Positions 1-12,308 are shown, counted from the first letter of the stretch. The stretch: DNA of 64,000 nt from Lingula anatina (GCF_001039355.2 NW_019773603.1:373350-437349), one strand, 5' to 3'. Notes: a model not told the origin generated them from the sequence alone. Numbers and translations: made by a program.

Positions 1-205
1 TTTTTTGGGGGGGGGGTTGGGGGGAGGAGGAGGGGCAATAAGGAACAAGTGCACCGTTTTCCATCAGAATCTGAGAGGGTCATGTGTCACCCTATTTGGA
101 ACCTTACAGAGACAGTTGCTAAATTATTCATCAAAGCTTGAGAGTCCTGGAAACAGCAGTAAGAGACCAGGCGTGTCACTGATCGCGTTTGTGACTACAT
201 AGACA
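1..205. repeat. Duplicated 3-prime flank block of the vWA unit (copy 1)
   Basis: About 140 bp here (from the CATCAGAATCTGAGAG motif near 63) recur at about 8,797-8,935 with many substitutions but the same order. Each copy lies downstream of a vWA gene, so the duplicated unit includes intergenic DNA. The G-rich first 40 bases are low complexity. No coding potential is seen. Confidence 0.7.
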
Positions 206-1032
206 CAGGTATGAGTCTCCTTGGTTGGTCGCGTAACTTTTTAACAGCTATTTATTTGCATAATTATTTGATACTAATAGTTCTTTTTGGTTGTTTTAAA
301 TCAGAATAATTAAGCCGTGTATTTTATTTTATTTTTATTTTTTGCCTCTCCAATAATTAGGTTAAAGAACTAATGTCACAATGGCATTGAACATAGTATT
401 CATAGTTATTAATGCACTATATATATTTTCTTTTTTAATTCATCAGTCGTAAAATAGGAAAAAATCGAAGAAACATATTAATCAAGGAAAGATCCGTAGA
501 ACAGAATTAGAGCAAACTTTTAAAAATGTATCAGGTTGATGTTTTTGTGCAACAGCCATTTCAATATATCCTGTCTGGACACCCCATGTTTAATCATCAT
601 CATTGTCATTGCCTATTATTTTATAATGTTAGTGTGGAGGGGGGCGTACATGTTCGTCTCGCACTGATTTTGACATGTTGCAATTAAAAGACACAAAGTG
701 ACATTGTACTGAAAAGAGTGTGTTTACACTGAGCCATAAATGGCTAAATTTTAATAGAGAAAAAGGGAAAACAGGGGGGGGGNTTTGGAAATCCAAATCA
801 ATTACAACAAGCCAGACAAAAAGTTAAAGAACATAAACACGAGATAAATTACACCCTGATGACCAAGGTGATAGCATTTATTTAAAATGATCAGTATTCT
901 TCGTGCTTGTGATAGTGGTGGTTAAGTTTTCGTCATTGTTCTCTTTTATGACATATAACGTGCAAACATTTTTTTTTATATTGAACGGATCTCGTACATT
1001 GATGGTATTGCGAGTCCAAATGACACGAAGAG
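206..1032. other. 3-prime UTR and flank of vWA-1
   Basis: No gene is seen. On the minus strand an AATAAA polyadenylation signal lies at 877-882, about 150 bp past the vWA-1 stop. It sits in a block of about 90 bp (about 810-900) that recurs after vWA-2 (about 9,131-9,215) and vWA-3 (about 15,055-15,130), each with AATAAA at the same place. A single N follows a G run near 783. Confidence 0.6.
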
Positions 1033-1341
1033 TTAGGCAATTATATTTTTGTGGTCTAGGCCCTGAGCCTCTTTTGCCACCTTTGCGTACTCTGTAAAAC
1101 TTCCAAATTTGACAGCACATCCCGGAGATGCTATGTCGGCAATTTCGTCTACATTCCCATGGTTACCAATAACAACCACGCAGATAATCCATCCTTGAAA
1201 TAAAGAGAACTAGTTATTTGATAAATGATGAAGACAGAAACTATAAAGTTATTCCCACGAAAGCTGAAATATATTTATTGTTTGTTTGTTAATACTAATT
1301 TGAACTGTGAGTGTATTTCAAGGGTCACATCAACGATGGTC

Positions 1342-1380
<39 letters not shown>

Positions 1381-4166
1381 GTGAAAAATGGGCGGGCTGA
1401 TTGTATTTGCAGCTTCATTAAAAAAACAAAAATAAGTAAAATAAATAATAAAATAAAATAAAAAAACAGCATTATATATTTACTGTCTTTTATAGAACGC
1501 TTGCCCCACATCATTTCAAATCATTTGCAAAACAATAACTTAGTTGGCTTAAAACCACCAGAGTCGTGATTTAGACTGAATGTAAATTTGATCGTTTTTT
1601 TCAATACAGGCGAAAGGGATATACAAACCTTGTTTTTTCATGCTTGTTGCCCTTGGTCGCGGATCGCCCAGGTTATACACTCTGTCAGCAAGTAGCCATA
1701 TTATCTTCTGACTTTCTTCCAAGAAAAAATCTTCAAACATGAGCTGCGCAGTCTCTAAAGCCAACTTTATGTTCGTAGCTCCGACTTGTAAAGAGAAAAA
1801 TAAATGGTTTGTAGTGTATGTATGTGAGCGCATGCACGTGTGTGTGTGCATGTGAACGAGAGGGTAAGTGTGTGCATGTGTTTATGTTTATGACAGAGAG
1901 AAAAAGACAGAGAGGAGAAAGCGGCAAAGAAAAGAAATGGGCTTACCTCTATTGTCAATCGCATCTATGTAAGCTTTAATGGTGGCCAAGTCGGTGTATT
2001 CATTAAGCTCGAACTCTCTGACCACATCAGTGGAAAACGTCAATGCACCAACCCGGGTTCCATCAGGGGCAATGAGACCATGCTTATCAATGAATTCAGC
2101 GATCAACTGAGCAAAAAAGGAATGTCTGGCTTCAATTCATTTAATACATCCGAAATTAACAACATACCTACGACGATGGCATCTTAAGAATGCATAAAAT
2201 TAAACATGTTAAAACATTCATTTTGACAGGTTATATGATGTGGCGTTAACACAGTTTGTAAATTGTGAATCACCCCCTATAAAGCACACAGGGAACAAAC
2301 CTGCCATTCTAATCCCAAAATGACTATCTAATTACGAAATATATATATAGTTAAAATTAGACCACTCTGTATCAGATTAAAATAAAAAAAGTCGATGCTC
2401 GCCACATATATTTATTGTATTACGTATGACACTTATTCAAGCACATATGAAATAACCCACAAAAAGATCGCTGGCGTTATGGAAAAATAAAGCAGTGTAT
2501 CTTGTGATTTTTTTATCTTAAATTCCAAGTAAAACTAAGTGTCTTTTGAGAATTATTTTTAAATATTGAATTCAGCGTTATCAAAGGAACTCTTACCTGT
2601 GTTGCATATTTCTGCACCTTAAATTCCGTATCATCAATGCTCGAACTGCTGTCCAAAGCGAAGACAATATCAAGAGCAGGATTCTTACAGTTGGTTTGCT
2701 TGAACGTACAGGGAGCCGCAACCGTCACTAAAATGTGCGCGAGCTCACTTGCCGTCGTAGATCTCCCTTGTTGATAGTATAATGAATTATGGCAATAAAT
2801 AATTATATTTTCTAGTTATATTTACTAGTTATAACACGAGTCGTCCGCTATATGCGACATGTAAGAGCGTAAGCGCAACCGAGATACAAGTTGCTCTTGT
2901 ATGTCGGACACACTGGACGACGAGTAGTTAATTATACCACGGCTGGCGCTTCATACATAGAATGAACGCATTGGAATGGATTTGTATGAGAATAAGAATG
3001 CAGGCATGCCTGTATGCCTGTATGCGAAATACAAATGCAATTATGCCGTTGTTGGAAGCACCAGCCGTGGTACATGTATGATTACAGATATCATGGTAAG
3101 CGAGAGTAAACACCACAAGTGACTTCTATGATCATACATGTTTTCATGTTTACCAAGTCGTAAGAGACATTTAACTTAAAACAATTACTATTAAAGGTAC
3201 ATACTGTACGAACTGAGCATCGGTGGAGCCTGGATTCCCTGTAACACATATAAACTACTCTTACTAGTTTCTTACTCTCAAATAAATTCGACATGCGAAG
3301 GGATAAACTGAATAGATTATTCGATCAGCCGTAAAAGAGCTTTTGACTGCTCCTTTCTTTAAATTTTTGTTCAGTAATTTAACCTACTTTCGTGACCTAC
3401 TTTTCTGCCCCATTGACATATAGCATAACATGCTAACAGAAGAAAAAAACATTCAAAGATCATTTTCAGGTAAAATTAAACAATGCCTTTGGTAATTCTC
3501 TTAGTTACACTACTTGAAACTATATGCTGGCGTTTGGCTGGGTTTTTGGCAAAAAATTGATTTTATATCTTTAACTGTTACCAGTTTGATCTCTAATAAA
3601 TAAATATAATAATTCCAATTCACCCTTTATGCAATATGTAGCTTGTATTTTCACACCTTAAAATTCAGGGTTTTATTATATGTATTATGAAAATCAATTG
3701 ATCTGTAAAAGACATCAGTGGCTACGACTAAGAAGTCTGTGTGATGATCAATAAACCAATATATGCCATAATTATATTTCTTTTGGAATTTTAACTCCTA
3801 CATATTCATTACAATAAGCGTTAAAACGCTTATTGTAATGAATATGTAGGAGTAGGAGTAGGACGTCAGTGTCAGTTAATTTTTTAATATTTTTTTAATA
3901 TTTTTTTTTTATGAACAGTACTGATATAAACCTCAATATCTATTATAATGAGAAATATTGCAAAGCTGGGACATAAGTGCAAATTTACCTATAAAGAATT
4001 TCAAACAAGGTGCACGGTTTATTACATTTTACGTTGTCCTATTCATCGAAAATTAATGGAATACAATTATCAATCACGTACCTTTACTCCAGGGAACAGA
4101 GTTAGCCACATATCCCTCGTTCAGCAACAGAACAGCAGTCAGAATGAGTGCACAGAATCCCTTCAT
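1033..4166 (-). CDS. vWA-1: secreted single von Willebrand A domain protein, 5 exons, 243 aa
   Basis: Exons, 5-prime to 3-prime on the minus strand: 4166-4082, 2766-2597, 2106-1947, 1784-1629, 1193-1033. All introns are GT-AG and phases match across the three paralogues. Exon 1 encodes a hydrophobic signal peptide (MKGFCALILTAVLLLNEG). Exon 2 carries the start of a vWA domain with the MIDAS motif DSSSS after DIVFAL. Exon 3 gives the GALTF strand with the MIDAS Thr. Exon 4 gives IIWLLADRVYNLGDPRP, with the second MIDAS Asp. Exon 5 gives the last strand (WIICVVVIGN) and DEIADIASPGC. The protein is a vWA domain with little else, like a stripped-down matrilin or collagen VI A-domain. Role unknown; probably extracellular, binding ligand through Mg2+. 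The frame is intact with a TATA box upstream and AATAAA downstream. Confidence 0.85.
1346..1379. repeat. A34 homopolymer
   Basis: An uninterrupted run of about 34 A lies just downstream of exon 5 on the plus-strand map, inside intron 4 of vWA-1. It is low complexity; the reverse-strand reading frame through it (poly-Phe) is not a gene. Confidence 0.9.
3794..3853. repeat. Perfect palindrome, 29 bp arms, 2 bp spacer
   Basis: Arms 3794-3822 and 3825-3853 are exact reverse complements around a central AA. The sequence lies in intron 1 of vWA-1 and would extrude as a hairpin. It shows no terminal motif or target duplication of a transposon, so a template-switch event is the simplest origin. Confidence 0.9.
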
Positions 4167-4213
4167 TTCGGTTCCAGCGTTGGATCTGATAACGTAACTA
4201 ATACCCGAGCTGT

Positions 4214-4222
4214 CTTATATAA
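4214..4222 (-). promoter_or_regulatory. TATA box of vWA-1
   Basis: TTATATAAG on the minus strand lies about 50 bp upstream of the vWA-1 ATG. The same element lies at equivalent spots in vWA-2 and vWA-3, and a CATTGGC (CCAAT-type) motif lies further upstream in copies 1 and 2. Confidence 0.7.
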
Positions 4223-4379
4223 CACTAAGAACCGATGCGCCGCTGGCACACCTAATGTCCTGTTGTTGCCAAAGGCCAATGTAAGCGCCAAGGATAAATT
4301 TAATGGCAGTCTACTTCAAAATGTTTGTGACATTTGTAATGATTTAGGGGACATATGTAGATTCACCGGTCGCGTTCAA

Positions 4380-4990
4380 ACATCGCTTCACTAAGACGGT
4401 CATTGCGCTCCAAATGTAAATGTCAACCTGTGTCAAAACGATTTGTAAAGGGCGGAAAAGCCTAAACTAAATCATGCAATGGCTTTGTCTGAAAATACAC
4501 TGAAATGTATGAAATTGGAACGAAATTTCTTAAGAACACGGGAACCTCAACGCGACCTTGTATGGAATAGCTGTCTGTTGTAATGATAGTCTAAATGCAG
4601 CCATGGTCATCCATAATGTCTCAACGTTCGCTCCTTAAATATTTAACTGTCGTCGTGAACAGGATCTGTCAGACAACAACATGCTTTTACAAAACTGCTT
4701 TTACAAAACTGTGCAGTAAAATGAGACTATTATTGCGTCCGGCGCCTAATAAAGAAATAAACACACATTGCTCTGAGGGATGTACAGAGGATGACAAGAT
4801 CATTTCACATTTTTGCTACTGTTTAATTACAGTGCGGTGTGTTGGGCTTTACATTTTGGAATGTGGCCATGCCGATTGAATACTAAGCGCAAGTTTACAG
4901 ACTATTTCCTTACTTTCTCATTCATTATGCCTTAGTGTCAGTATGGATATTTTGTGGGATAGCAAGATGTCCCAACGTTCATAAAAGAAT
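4380..4990. repeat. Duplicated 5-prime flank block of the vWA unit
   Basis: This stretch recurs with substitutions and small indels at about 12,530-13,110, and again in pieces at 13,330-13,510 and 13,995-14,260. It contains no convincing coding region. It records duplication of the whole vWA unit, and it gives an unoccupied reference for the foldback element inserted at 4,991. Confidence 0.7.
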
Positions 4991-7021
4991 TGTAGAGCCG
5001 CATTTTGCAACCGAACGCATTTTGCAACTGCAACGCATTTTGCAACTAAAGAAAATTGTTAAAACGCATTTTGCAACTGCAACGCAGTTTGCAACTAAAG
5101 AAAATCGTTAAAGCGCATTTTGCAACTGCAACGCATTTTGCAACCAGTTTTTTTTTTTTTGTTTTTTTTTTTTTTGTTTTTTTTTTTTTTTGTAAGTCCC
5201 TGAAACAGTCTGAAGTACGAAACAGGTAGAACGGGAGTGGGAACTGGTTTGCTTCGATTATTAAACATTTTGTTAGGCATTTGCATGGGATTTCTTTTTT
5301 TTTTTATTTTTTTTTTTTGTAAATTGGGGGGGGGGGCGTCCCTAGGGGTGGTTGATTGTAGTTTTTACTTCGTATTTTCTCCTATCTACTCTTACATCTT
5401 TAGAATTAGGAAATATAATGGGGATTATTACACTAAGGTAAGAAATGCTTATAGGGACTTCGGGAATTTATTGTGACATGGGGTCCCAGGGGGTGGTTGA
5501 TTTTAAGTTTACAACGCATTTTATGCTCTCTACCCATTGTATCGACTATTTGAGTTAAAAATATGAAACGTAGCTACAGTATCATTTTTTTTTTGACTTG
5601 GGGTGTGGTCCTGGGGGTGGTTGAATATAATTAGACGTAGTAATTTCTGCTGTCTACCTTTATACCATATAAGTTAGGAACGGGAGGCTATGGGGATTGA
5701 AAACATGTTTCTATGGGTGTGTATGGGTCCTTCTGGGCTTTTGATGATATAAATTGGGACATGAAACGTTGGGGATTGATGAACCAGTCACTTTTTTAAG
5801 ATTGTTCAAGGGTCTTTGAGGAATGTAGAGAAAAGCAGCAGCGCACATGGCACTAAACAGACTTACAGCCGTAGGCATGAATTTAGGTCAAGGAATCCAA
5901 TAGAAAACTCATTCAAGGCCCTACACACTCAGAAATCCTGGCGTTCAACTAGCCGTTGTGTCTTAATACAAAACAAACATGTGATTAGTAGGTGTGTCGG
6001 TATACAGAGGCTATGCACAATGATTCCTGAAAGTATGGGTTCTTGCACGGGTTTTTAATTAACTTGACCTACATCCAAGCATACCGCTGAAGGTTTCTTA
6101 TTAAGTGCTGTATACTGCTTTCTTTGCATCCCCTTTCCTTCTTAACTCGAAGACCGCTTTTAGATTCACACATCCTACTAGCTGGGTCGGTCCAACTCTG
6201 CAGGGGATCTCACTTCAGTGCAATCAGTGAAATCAGCTTAATTGTCTGACATATGCCACCAATCACTCATCCCCTCAGGGACAGTCACACCAGAAGTCAC
6301 ACTAAAATTCCCCCGTACCCATGCACTAAAGAGTCATGTTCCTAACTCGAATGGTCTAGAAGGAGATGAAAGAAATTGCGGTGAAAATATTACAGTCAAC
6401 TATCCCCAGGGACGGCCACTCCCCAAGTAACCAAAAATTCCGATGTGCCTATAAACATATCTCTAACGATCTCAACTACCCTCAGGGACAACCACACGCT
6501 AAGTCACAAAAAAATCTGAAGAGCCCAGGCACATTTTTTACGATAGTGTATTAATTCCCAACACTTTTATTTTCTTATTCAAAAGATATAAAGGTAGATA
6601 ACAGAAAATACAATGTAAAAATTACAAATAACAACCCCTAAGAAACTGTCACACCCCCAATTTACAAATTAAAAGGTGCCTATGTACATACCTAACAATG
6701 TCTTTATTATGCCCTGACGCTTCAACTTCTTAACTCTAATGGTCTAGAAAATCCCAATGAGAAATATATATTATATATTTTCCCCGCCCCAGAGGCAACC
6801 TGACCAGTTTCAGCGTACCTAGTCGAAGCAAACCCGTCCCCACTCCAATTCTACCTGTTTCGTAGTTCAAACTGTTCCAGGGACGTAGAAAAAAACCTGG
6901 TTGCAAAATGTGTTGCAGTTGCAAAATGTGTTGCAGTTGCAAAATGCGTTTTTACGATTTTCTTTGGTTGCAAAATGCGTAGCACTTTCAAATGCGGTCG
7001 GTTGCAAAATGCGGCTCTACA
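4991..7021. mobile_element. Foldback-type element, ~2.03 kb, long terminal inverted repeats
   Basis: The ends are exact inverted copies (TGTAGAGCCGC at 4991, GCGGCTCTACA ending 7021). The inverted repeats extend inward about 250 bp with some mismatches. Each arm holds tandem copies of a ~15 bp unit (CGCATTTTGCAACTG), then a T-rich tract, then a block around CGAAACAGGTAGAA. The interior has degenerate direct repeats centred on GGGGGTGGTTGA (about 5,344, 5,488 and 5,604), with inverted counterparts near 6,400 and 6,480, so most of the element can fold on itself. No transposase frame is seen, so it is non-autonomous. Related flank near 14,300 lacks the insert, so it arrived after the duplication. 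The target duplication could not be defined. Confidence 0.8.
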
Positions 7022-8298
7022 GTAATAATTACGTTGGTCCTGCAGACTCTAAAGACACTTTTAATCAGGGTGTCTCTGGTAAATGAACCGTCATTTGCGA
7101 CTGAATTTCCACTTCCACCCGACAAGTTGTTTATATAATAATATGTAATAATAATAATAATAAGAAGAAGAAGAAGAAGAAGAAGAAGAAAAAGAAGAAG
7201 AAGAATAGGAAGAAGAATAGGAAATATACCACATATCAGGAAAAATACAGGATTAAGGTCACTGGTCCACTGCTGGTTCAAGGAAATGGAGACGACTGAC
7301 TGTTATCTACAGTCCAATTGTCTCCCCTGAGCAACTTTCATGCCGTTAATAACAGATTCAAATCCATTAAGAACAATAAGTTTAAGAAAGGAGAAAAAAG
7401 GCCACAACAACCATTTATGGTACTTGTATCTGATGAACGTTACACGGTTTGTTTGAAAGGTCTCATGATATTAACAGTGGTTTATATCCCTGTTATGTGA
7501 CTACCCCTGTCTGGGAATCTCTTTAACTTTATCAGTGGCTTCAATGTCTATCGACCACAAACCGTGTCACATCATTAGTGAAGGACAACTGACGCATCAT
7601 ATAACCTACCGAATAACAAAGTAACAAAATATCACACTGAGCAGTTGTCTCACTGATTAACTACCCAATCAGTGGCGGATTTAGAGGGGGGGTTAGGAGG
7701 GGCCCTGCCCCCCCCCCCCCCCCCCCCTTCGTTCTCTGAAAAATATATCACACTAATATTCCCCTCTTTAAATTAGAATTTTGACTAGCTTAATTATAGA
7801 TGAACCTTACCAAAGGGCACTGTTTGCCCTCCAAACCACCAAAATTTTTCAGGCCCTTGAACAGACCTTGTCGTCAGAACGATTACATTTTTGACTCTGT
7901 TTAAACATTCTTAATTGATAACTTATATATTCAAACATTTGATCAGTCTTTCGCCCACCCTCTCTGTTTGAGCTTTGCCTGTTCCTCCCCACAGCCGTCT
8001 TCCAATGTGCCAGGCCCTCCTCTCCTATTACATAATTATTATATTTATCATTATAATAATTTCATTTTATCCATAATAATTATTTATCTTCCAGTTATCT
8101 TGCTGTGTTTTTATGTGTTTTTATAGGTGAGCCCCTGATTCTTACACTGACATTTAATTATTATTTTTCAGGATAGATCAGGCAACGTTGAGGAAAGAGA
8201 ATCAAACTAGCACACGGGGCTGCAGTTGACTTACAGAGACATCTATCGGTATAATTGCGAAGCAATACCAACTAAAGCAATAATACTTAAGTACCAGT
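7022..8298. other. Gene-free stretch with (AAG)n and a possible hAT-type end
   Basis: No gene is seen. 7,022-7,640 is a diverged copy of flank also found at 14,300-14,990. An (AAG)n microsatellite occupies about 7,158-7,210. At 7,671 the sequence CAGTGGCGGATTTAGAGG followed by G and C runs resembles one end of hAT-type elements; no matching inverted end was found nearby. Confidence 0.5.
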
Positions 8299-8655
8299 CT
8301 CTGTGTGAATAAACAATTGAACAGGGACATCGGGAAGTGACACTTACAGATTTTGTAAAGTTTAAGTATTTTTTTTCTTTTTAATTTTTAAAGGAGAGCA
8401 AAAACACTTAAATTGTCTGTTTTTAAATCCATATGTCATGATATTTAACAATGTCTTAAAATAAAAAAAGCTANTAGCTCTGTGTGAATAAACAATTGAA
8501 CAGGGACATCGGGAAGTGACACTTACAGATTTTGTAAAGTTTAAGTATTTTTTTTTCTTTTTCATTTTTAAAGGAGAGCAGAAACACTTAAATTGTCTGT
8601 TTTTAAATCCATATGTCATGATATTTAACAATGTCTTAAAATAAAAAAGCTAATT
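8299..8655. repeat. Near-identical ~179 bp tandem duplication joined at an N
   Basis: A unit starting at about 8,301 is repeated at about 8,480 with only a few differences. A single ambiguous base lies at the junction (8,474). The near-identity beside diverged surroundings, plus the N, suggests two overlapping contig ends joined rather than a real duplication. Confidence 0.75.
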
Positions 8656-8796
8656 TATCCAATTTTGTGATTTATGCATTCAAAAATAGCTGAACTTGAA
8701 ATATTGTAATCTGGATTTTTCCATCCCAGGTGGTAATTATTATGTGCTACTAAGAAACTAATATCCGTTATGTTGGTTTGGGCTATAGTGAACAAA

Positions 8797-8935
8797 TCCA
8801 CCAATTTCCATCAGTCTGAGAGTGTTATGTGTCATCCTATTCGGAATCTTACAGATACAGTTACTAAAATTTCGTCAAAGCTTGAGAGTCCTGGGGCATG
8901 CAGCAAGAAGAGGGCAGACGTATCACTCGCGTACC
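8797..8935. repeat. Duplicated 3-prime flank block of the vWA unit (copy 2)
   Basis: Counterpart of the block at the start of the window, about 400 bp beyond the vWA-2 stop. Short open frames here are not conserved between the two copies and are not genes. Confidence 0.7.
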
Positions 8936-9347
8936 TTTTTAACGGCACATTATTTGCATAATTTTCTGATATCAATAAAAAAGTCGTGTATTTTTGTTTG
9001 CTTCTTTGAGAAAGTCAATTAAAGAATAAATGTCACAACGACACTGTATATATATATTTTTGTTCCTTTTATTTATCCGCCATTAATCGAAGAAAAAAAC
9101 GATTTGGAAATCCAAGGCAATTGCAACGCAACAGACAAAAAGTTAAGGAACATAAACACGGGATAAATTGCACCCTGATGACCAAGGTGATAGCATTTAT
9201 TTAAAGTGATCAGTATGCTTCATGCTTTTCATAGTGGTGATTTTGTCCTTGTCATCGTTTTTATTCCAGTGGCTTTCGTAATGTCTTGCATTGAACTAAT
9301 CTCGTACATACAATACATGTTATTGCAAGTCCAAAAGACACTAAGCG

Positions 9348-9724
9348 TTATCCTTGGTAACCAAATTCATCAAACTGATCTGGGCCCTGAGCCTTTTTTG
9401 CGACTTTTGCGTACTCTGTAAAACTCCCAAATTTGACAACACATCCTGGAGATGCTATGTCGTCGATTCCATCTACATTCTCATGGTTACCAATAACAAC
9501 CACGCAGATAATCCATCCTGTAAATAAATATAGAAAATGAACTGATAGATAAAGGCGACAGAAAATATAAATTATCCAAACAACTATATTATATTAATTT
9601 GAACTGTGGACCTGTTTCAAGGGTCACATCAATAATGACCTTATCAAATAAGAGGACTGAAAACCTGAAAATAGGCTGATTGTATTTGTTGTTTCATTTC
9701 AACAAAATGTGGATTAAAAAAATG

Positions 9725-9784
<60 letters not shown>

Positions 9785-12308
9785 TCACTAATAAGATGAT
9801 CATAGTGTTCTATATTTTAAACATGAAGTGGAACCTTTTTGAATATTGCTAAATCAGGTACGGAAAAAAGTTAACTACAATATTGGTCACTGGGCCTTTA
9901 CAGAACGATTGACCCACAACATTTCTAATAACATGCGAAACAACATCTTAGTCCGGTTAGAGTTACGCATGTCTTGACTTAGACTGAATGTTGATTTGAT
10001 CATTTTGACAAAACAAACTCTAGGTGTATACTAGCCTTGTTTTTTTATACTTGTTGCTCTTGGTCGAGGATCGCCCAGGTTAGACATACTGTCAGTATGT
10101 AGCCAGATTAGCTTCCAGCTTTCCTCTAAGAACATATCTTCAAACATGAGCTGCGCAGTCTCCAAAGCCAGTTTTGTGTTTGTACCTCCCACTTGTAAAT
10201 AGAAAAACAAATGATTGTAATAATGAAATTTGTAATAATGTAATATGTGTGTATGAATGTGAGTGAAGGAGACAGGTAGACAGAGAGAATGAGAGAAAGT
10301 GAGAAAGAGAGAAGAAAGAGGGCGAAAAAAGAGATTCACTTACTTCTTCTGCCAATCGCGTCAATGTAACCTTGAACAGATTCCAAACCAGTGTGTTCAT
10401 TCAGCTCGAACTCTCTCACCACATCAGTGGCAAACGTCAATGCACCAACCCGGGTTCCATCGGGGGCAATGGGACTATGCCTATCGATGAATTCAGCAAT
10501 CATCTGAGAAAAAAGGGCATGTTTATTTTCAATTTATTCAATAAATTCACAGTTTAACTACAAAGATGGCATATCAAGAATACATGAAATGAAATATGTT
10601 AACGTTATGGTGTCAAAGTAAAAGACTTCATTTTAACAAGTTGTGTAATGTGGCTTTATCTCACTTTGTACACTGTGCATAATGCCTAAAAAGCACGTAT
10701 ATAATAAGCCAACCATTTTCATCCAACATCTAATTGCTCAAAGTATGGTGAAAATATCTTAATAAAAATGGCACGATGCCCGCCCCAGGTGTTTCTTTTA
10801 TATCGTATTATAATAATTATAACACATTAGAAATAGCCCATGGTAAGATCACTGACGTGTGGGAACGGTATCCGGAACAGGGAAACTAAGTTTCTTTGGA
10901 TTTTTTTATATTAAATTCAAAGTAAGAGTAAGTTAAAATTAAAAATGGAAAATTATTTTACATATTGTATTTTGTGTTATCAAAGGAACCCTTACGTTTG
11001 TTGCATATTTCTGCGCCTTAAACTCAGTATCATTAATGCTCGAACTGCTGTCCAATGCGAAGACAATATCGAGATCAGGGTTGTTGCAGTTGGTTTGCTC
11101 GGTGGTACAGGGAGACACAATCTTCTTTAAAATACCCGAAAGCTCACTTGCCGTCGTTGATGTCCCTTGTTGATAGTATGTTAAATAATAGCGATAAATG
11201 CAATACAGTTGCGATACAATTTTTAAATATATCATAGTAAGCGAACAGTTTCCGATGAGTAAACGCAATGAGTACATGACTTTACATATTAACCAAGTCG
11301 CAAGATATATTTTTTCTTTATTATTATTTTTAAAGAAGTAAGAGATTGGTTTAAGTATTTGCCCTCTAGCTACTTCCAGTTTGAACTCTAAATTAAAAAT
11401 AGAAAGATTCTGATTCCCTTTGTATGCAATATATGGATTTTGTTTTCAAATCTTACTCCCCTTTTTAAGAGATAGAGAGCGTACATGCAAAAACATCTTG
11501 TAATCACGTAAGTGTTACCATACAGTTACGATGTACAAAGAAATCACGTTGTCCATTTTGTCATTTAGGGAAAATAATTTATATGCAAAATGTATCAATG
11601 GCTACAACGAAGTAAATGACTAACAGTGATACCTAATGCACGAATATTTCCTTATCAGTCTTTTTCAAGAAATTTGTGCATTGTTCAGTAAGCCAGTATA
11701 TACCATGAATTTATGTTACTTCTGCATTTAACGCGTATTATAATATATACGTAATTGGGTGTCAGTATTTTTTATGAAAGTGTACCGAAAAAATATACTT
11801 ATACTGAGAAATATTGCAAAGGTGGGGTATAGATGCAAACTTTTCTATCAAGTATAACAGTCAAGGTACACGGTTTATCATATTAAACGTTTTCCTATTA
11901 ATTGACAGTTTATGGAATGCAATTATCAATAACTTCCCGCACGAAAACGCAGTAGATGCTCCAGCGCAGTAGACTACTGCAATCATACTGCAAATATGCC
12001 TCAAATCTGCTTCGCATTGGGAGCTAATTAGCATATTTGAAACATGCTTCTATCATGCTGCTAATCTACTGCATTAATGCTCCTCCTCTGTACATCCCTA
12101 TGTAATTTTTGAAGTAGAAATGCAGTAGGGTATACTGCATTTCTACAGCAAATATGCTCCACACCACTACTGCGTTAATGCTTCTTTGCTACTTCGATAC
12201 TACTGCATTTTTGTGCGGGTTACCATTCCTCCGGGGAACAGAGTTAACCACACACCACTCGTTCAGCAACAAAGCAGCAGCCAGAATGAGTGCCCAGAAT
12301 CTCTTCAT
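9348..12308 (-). CDS. vWA-2: secreted single von Willebrand A domain protein, 5 exons, 246 aa (splice sites altered)
   Basis: Exons on the minus strand: 12308-12224, 11165-10996, 10503-10344, 10191-10036, 9517-9348. Exon 1 gives a signal peptide (MKRFWALILAAALLLNEW). MIDAS residues are present: DSSSS at about residues 67-71, Thr in GALTF, Asp in LHTDSMSN. The C-terminus after DGIDDIASPGC is longer than in vWA-3. Two splice donors are unusual. A 284 bp MITE sits four bases into intron 1, so the donor reads GTAACC instead of an inferred GTAAGT. The donor of intron 4 reads CAAG|GCTAGT, with GC where copies 1 and 3 have GT. The coding frame is otherwise intact. Expression may be reduced or misspliced; from sequence alone it could be a working gene or a recent pseudogene. 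Confidence 0.75.
9731..9772. repeat. (AC)n microsatellite
   Basis: About 20 uninterrupted AC units followed by a short AT run, inside intron 4 of vWA-2. Confidence 0.9.
11936..12219. mobile_element. MITE (CCCGCAC family), 284 bp, in intron 1 of vWA-2
   Basis: Termini are near-perfect inverted repeats: CCCGCACGAAAACGCAGTAG at the left and a right end that reads CCCGCACAAAAATGCAGTAG on the minus strand. The inside is rich in ACTGCA motifs. Flanking TT on both sides fits a 2 bp target duplication. A second copy at 52,820-53,114 is flanked by GA on both sides, supporting the same 2 bp rule. No coding capacity, so it must be mobilised in trans. I do not assign a superfamily. Confidence 0.85.

Noticed and set aside
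3948-4394. 148-codon plus-strand frame
   Set aside because: It is antisense to vWA-1 exon 1 and its promoter, and the frame is not kept in the vWA-2 or vWA-3 copies.
5816-6554. Short plus-strand frames within the foldback element
   Set aside because: They fall in repeat modules, lack recognisable domains and are shorter than any transposase.
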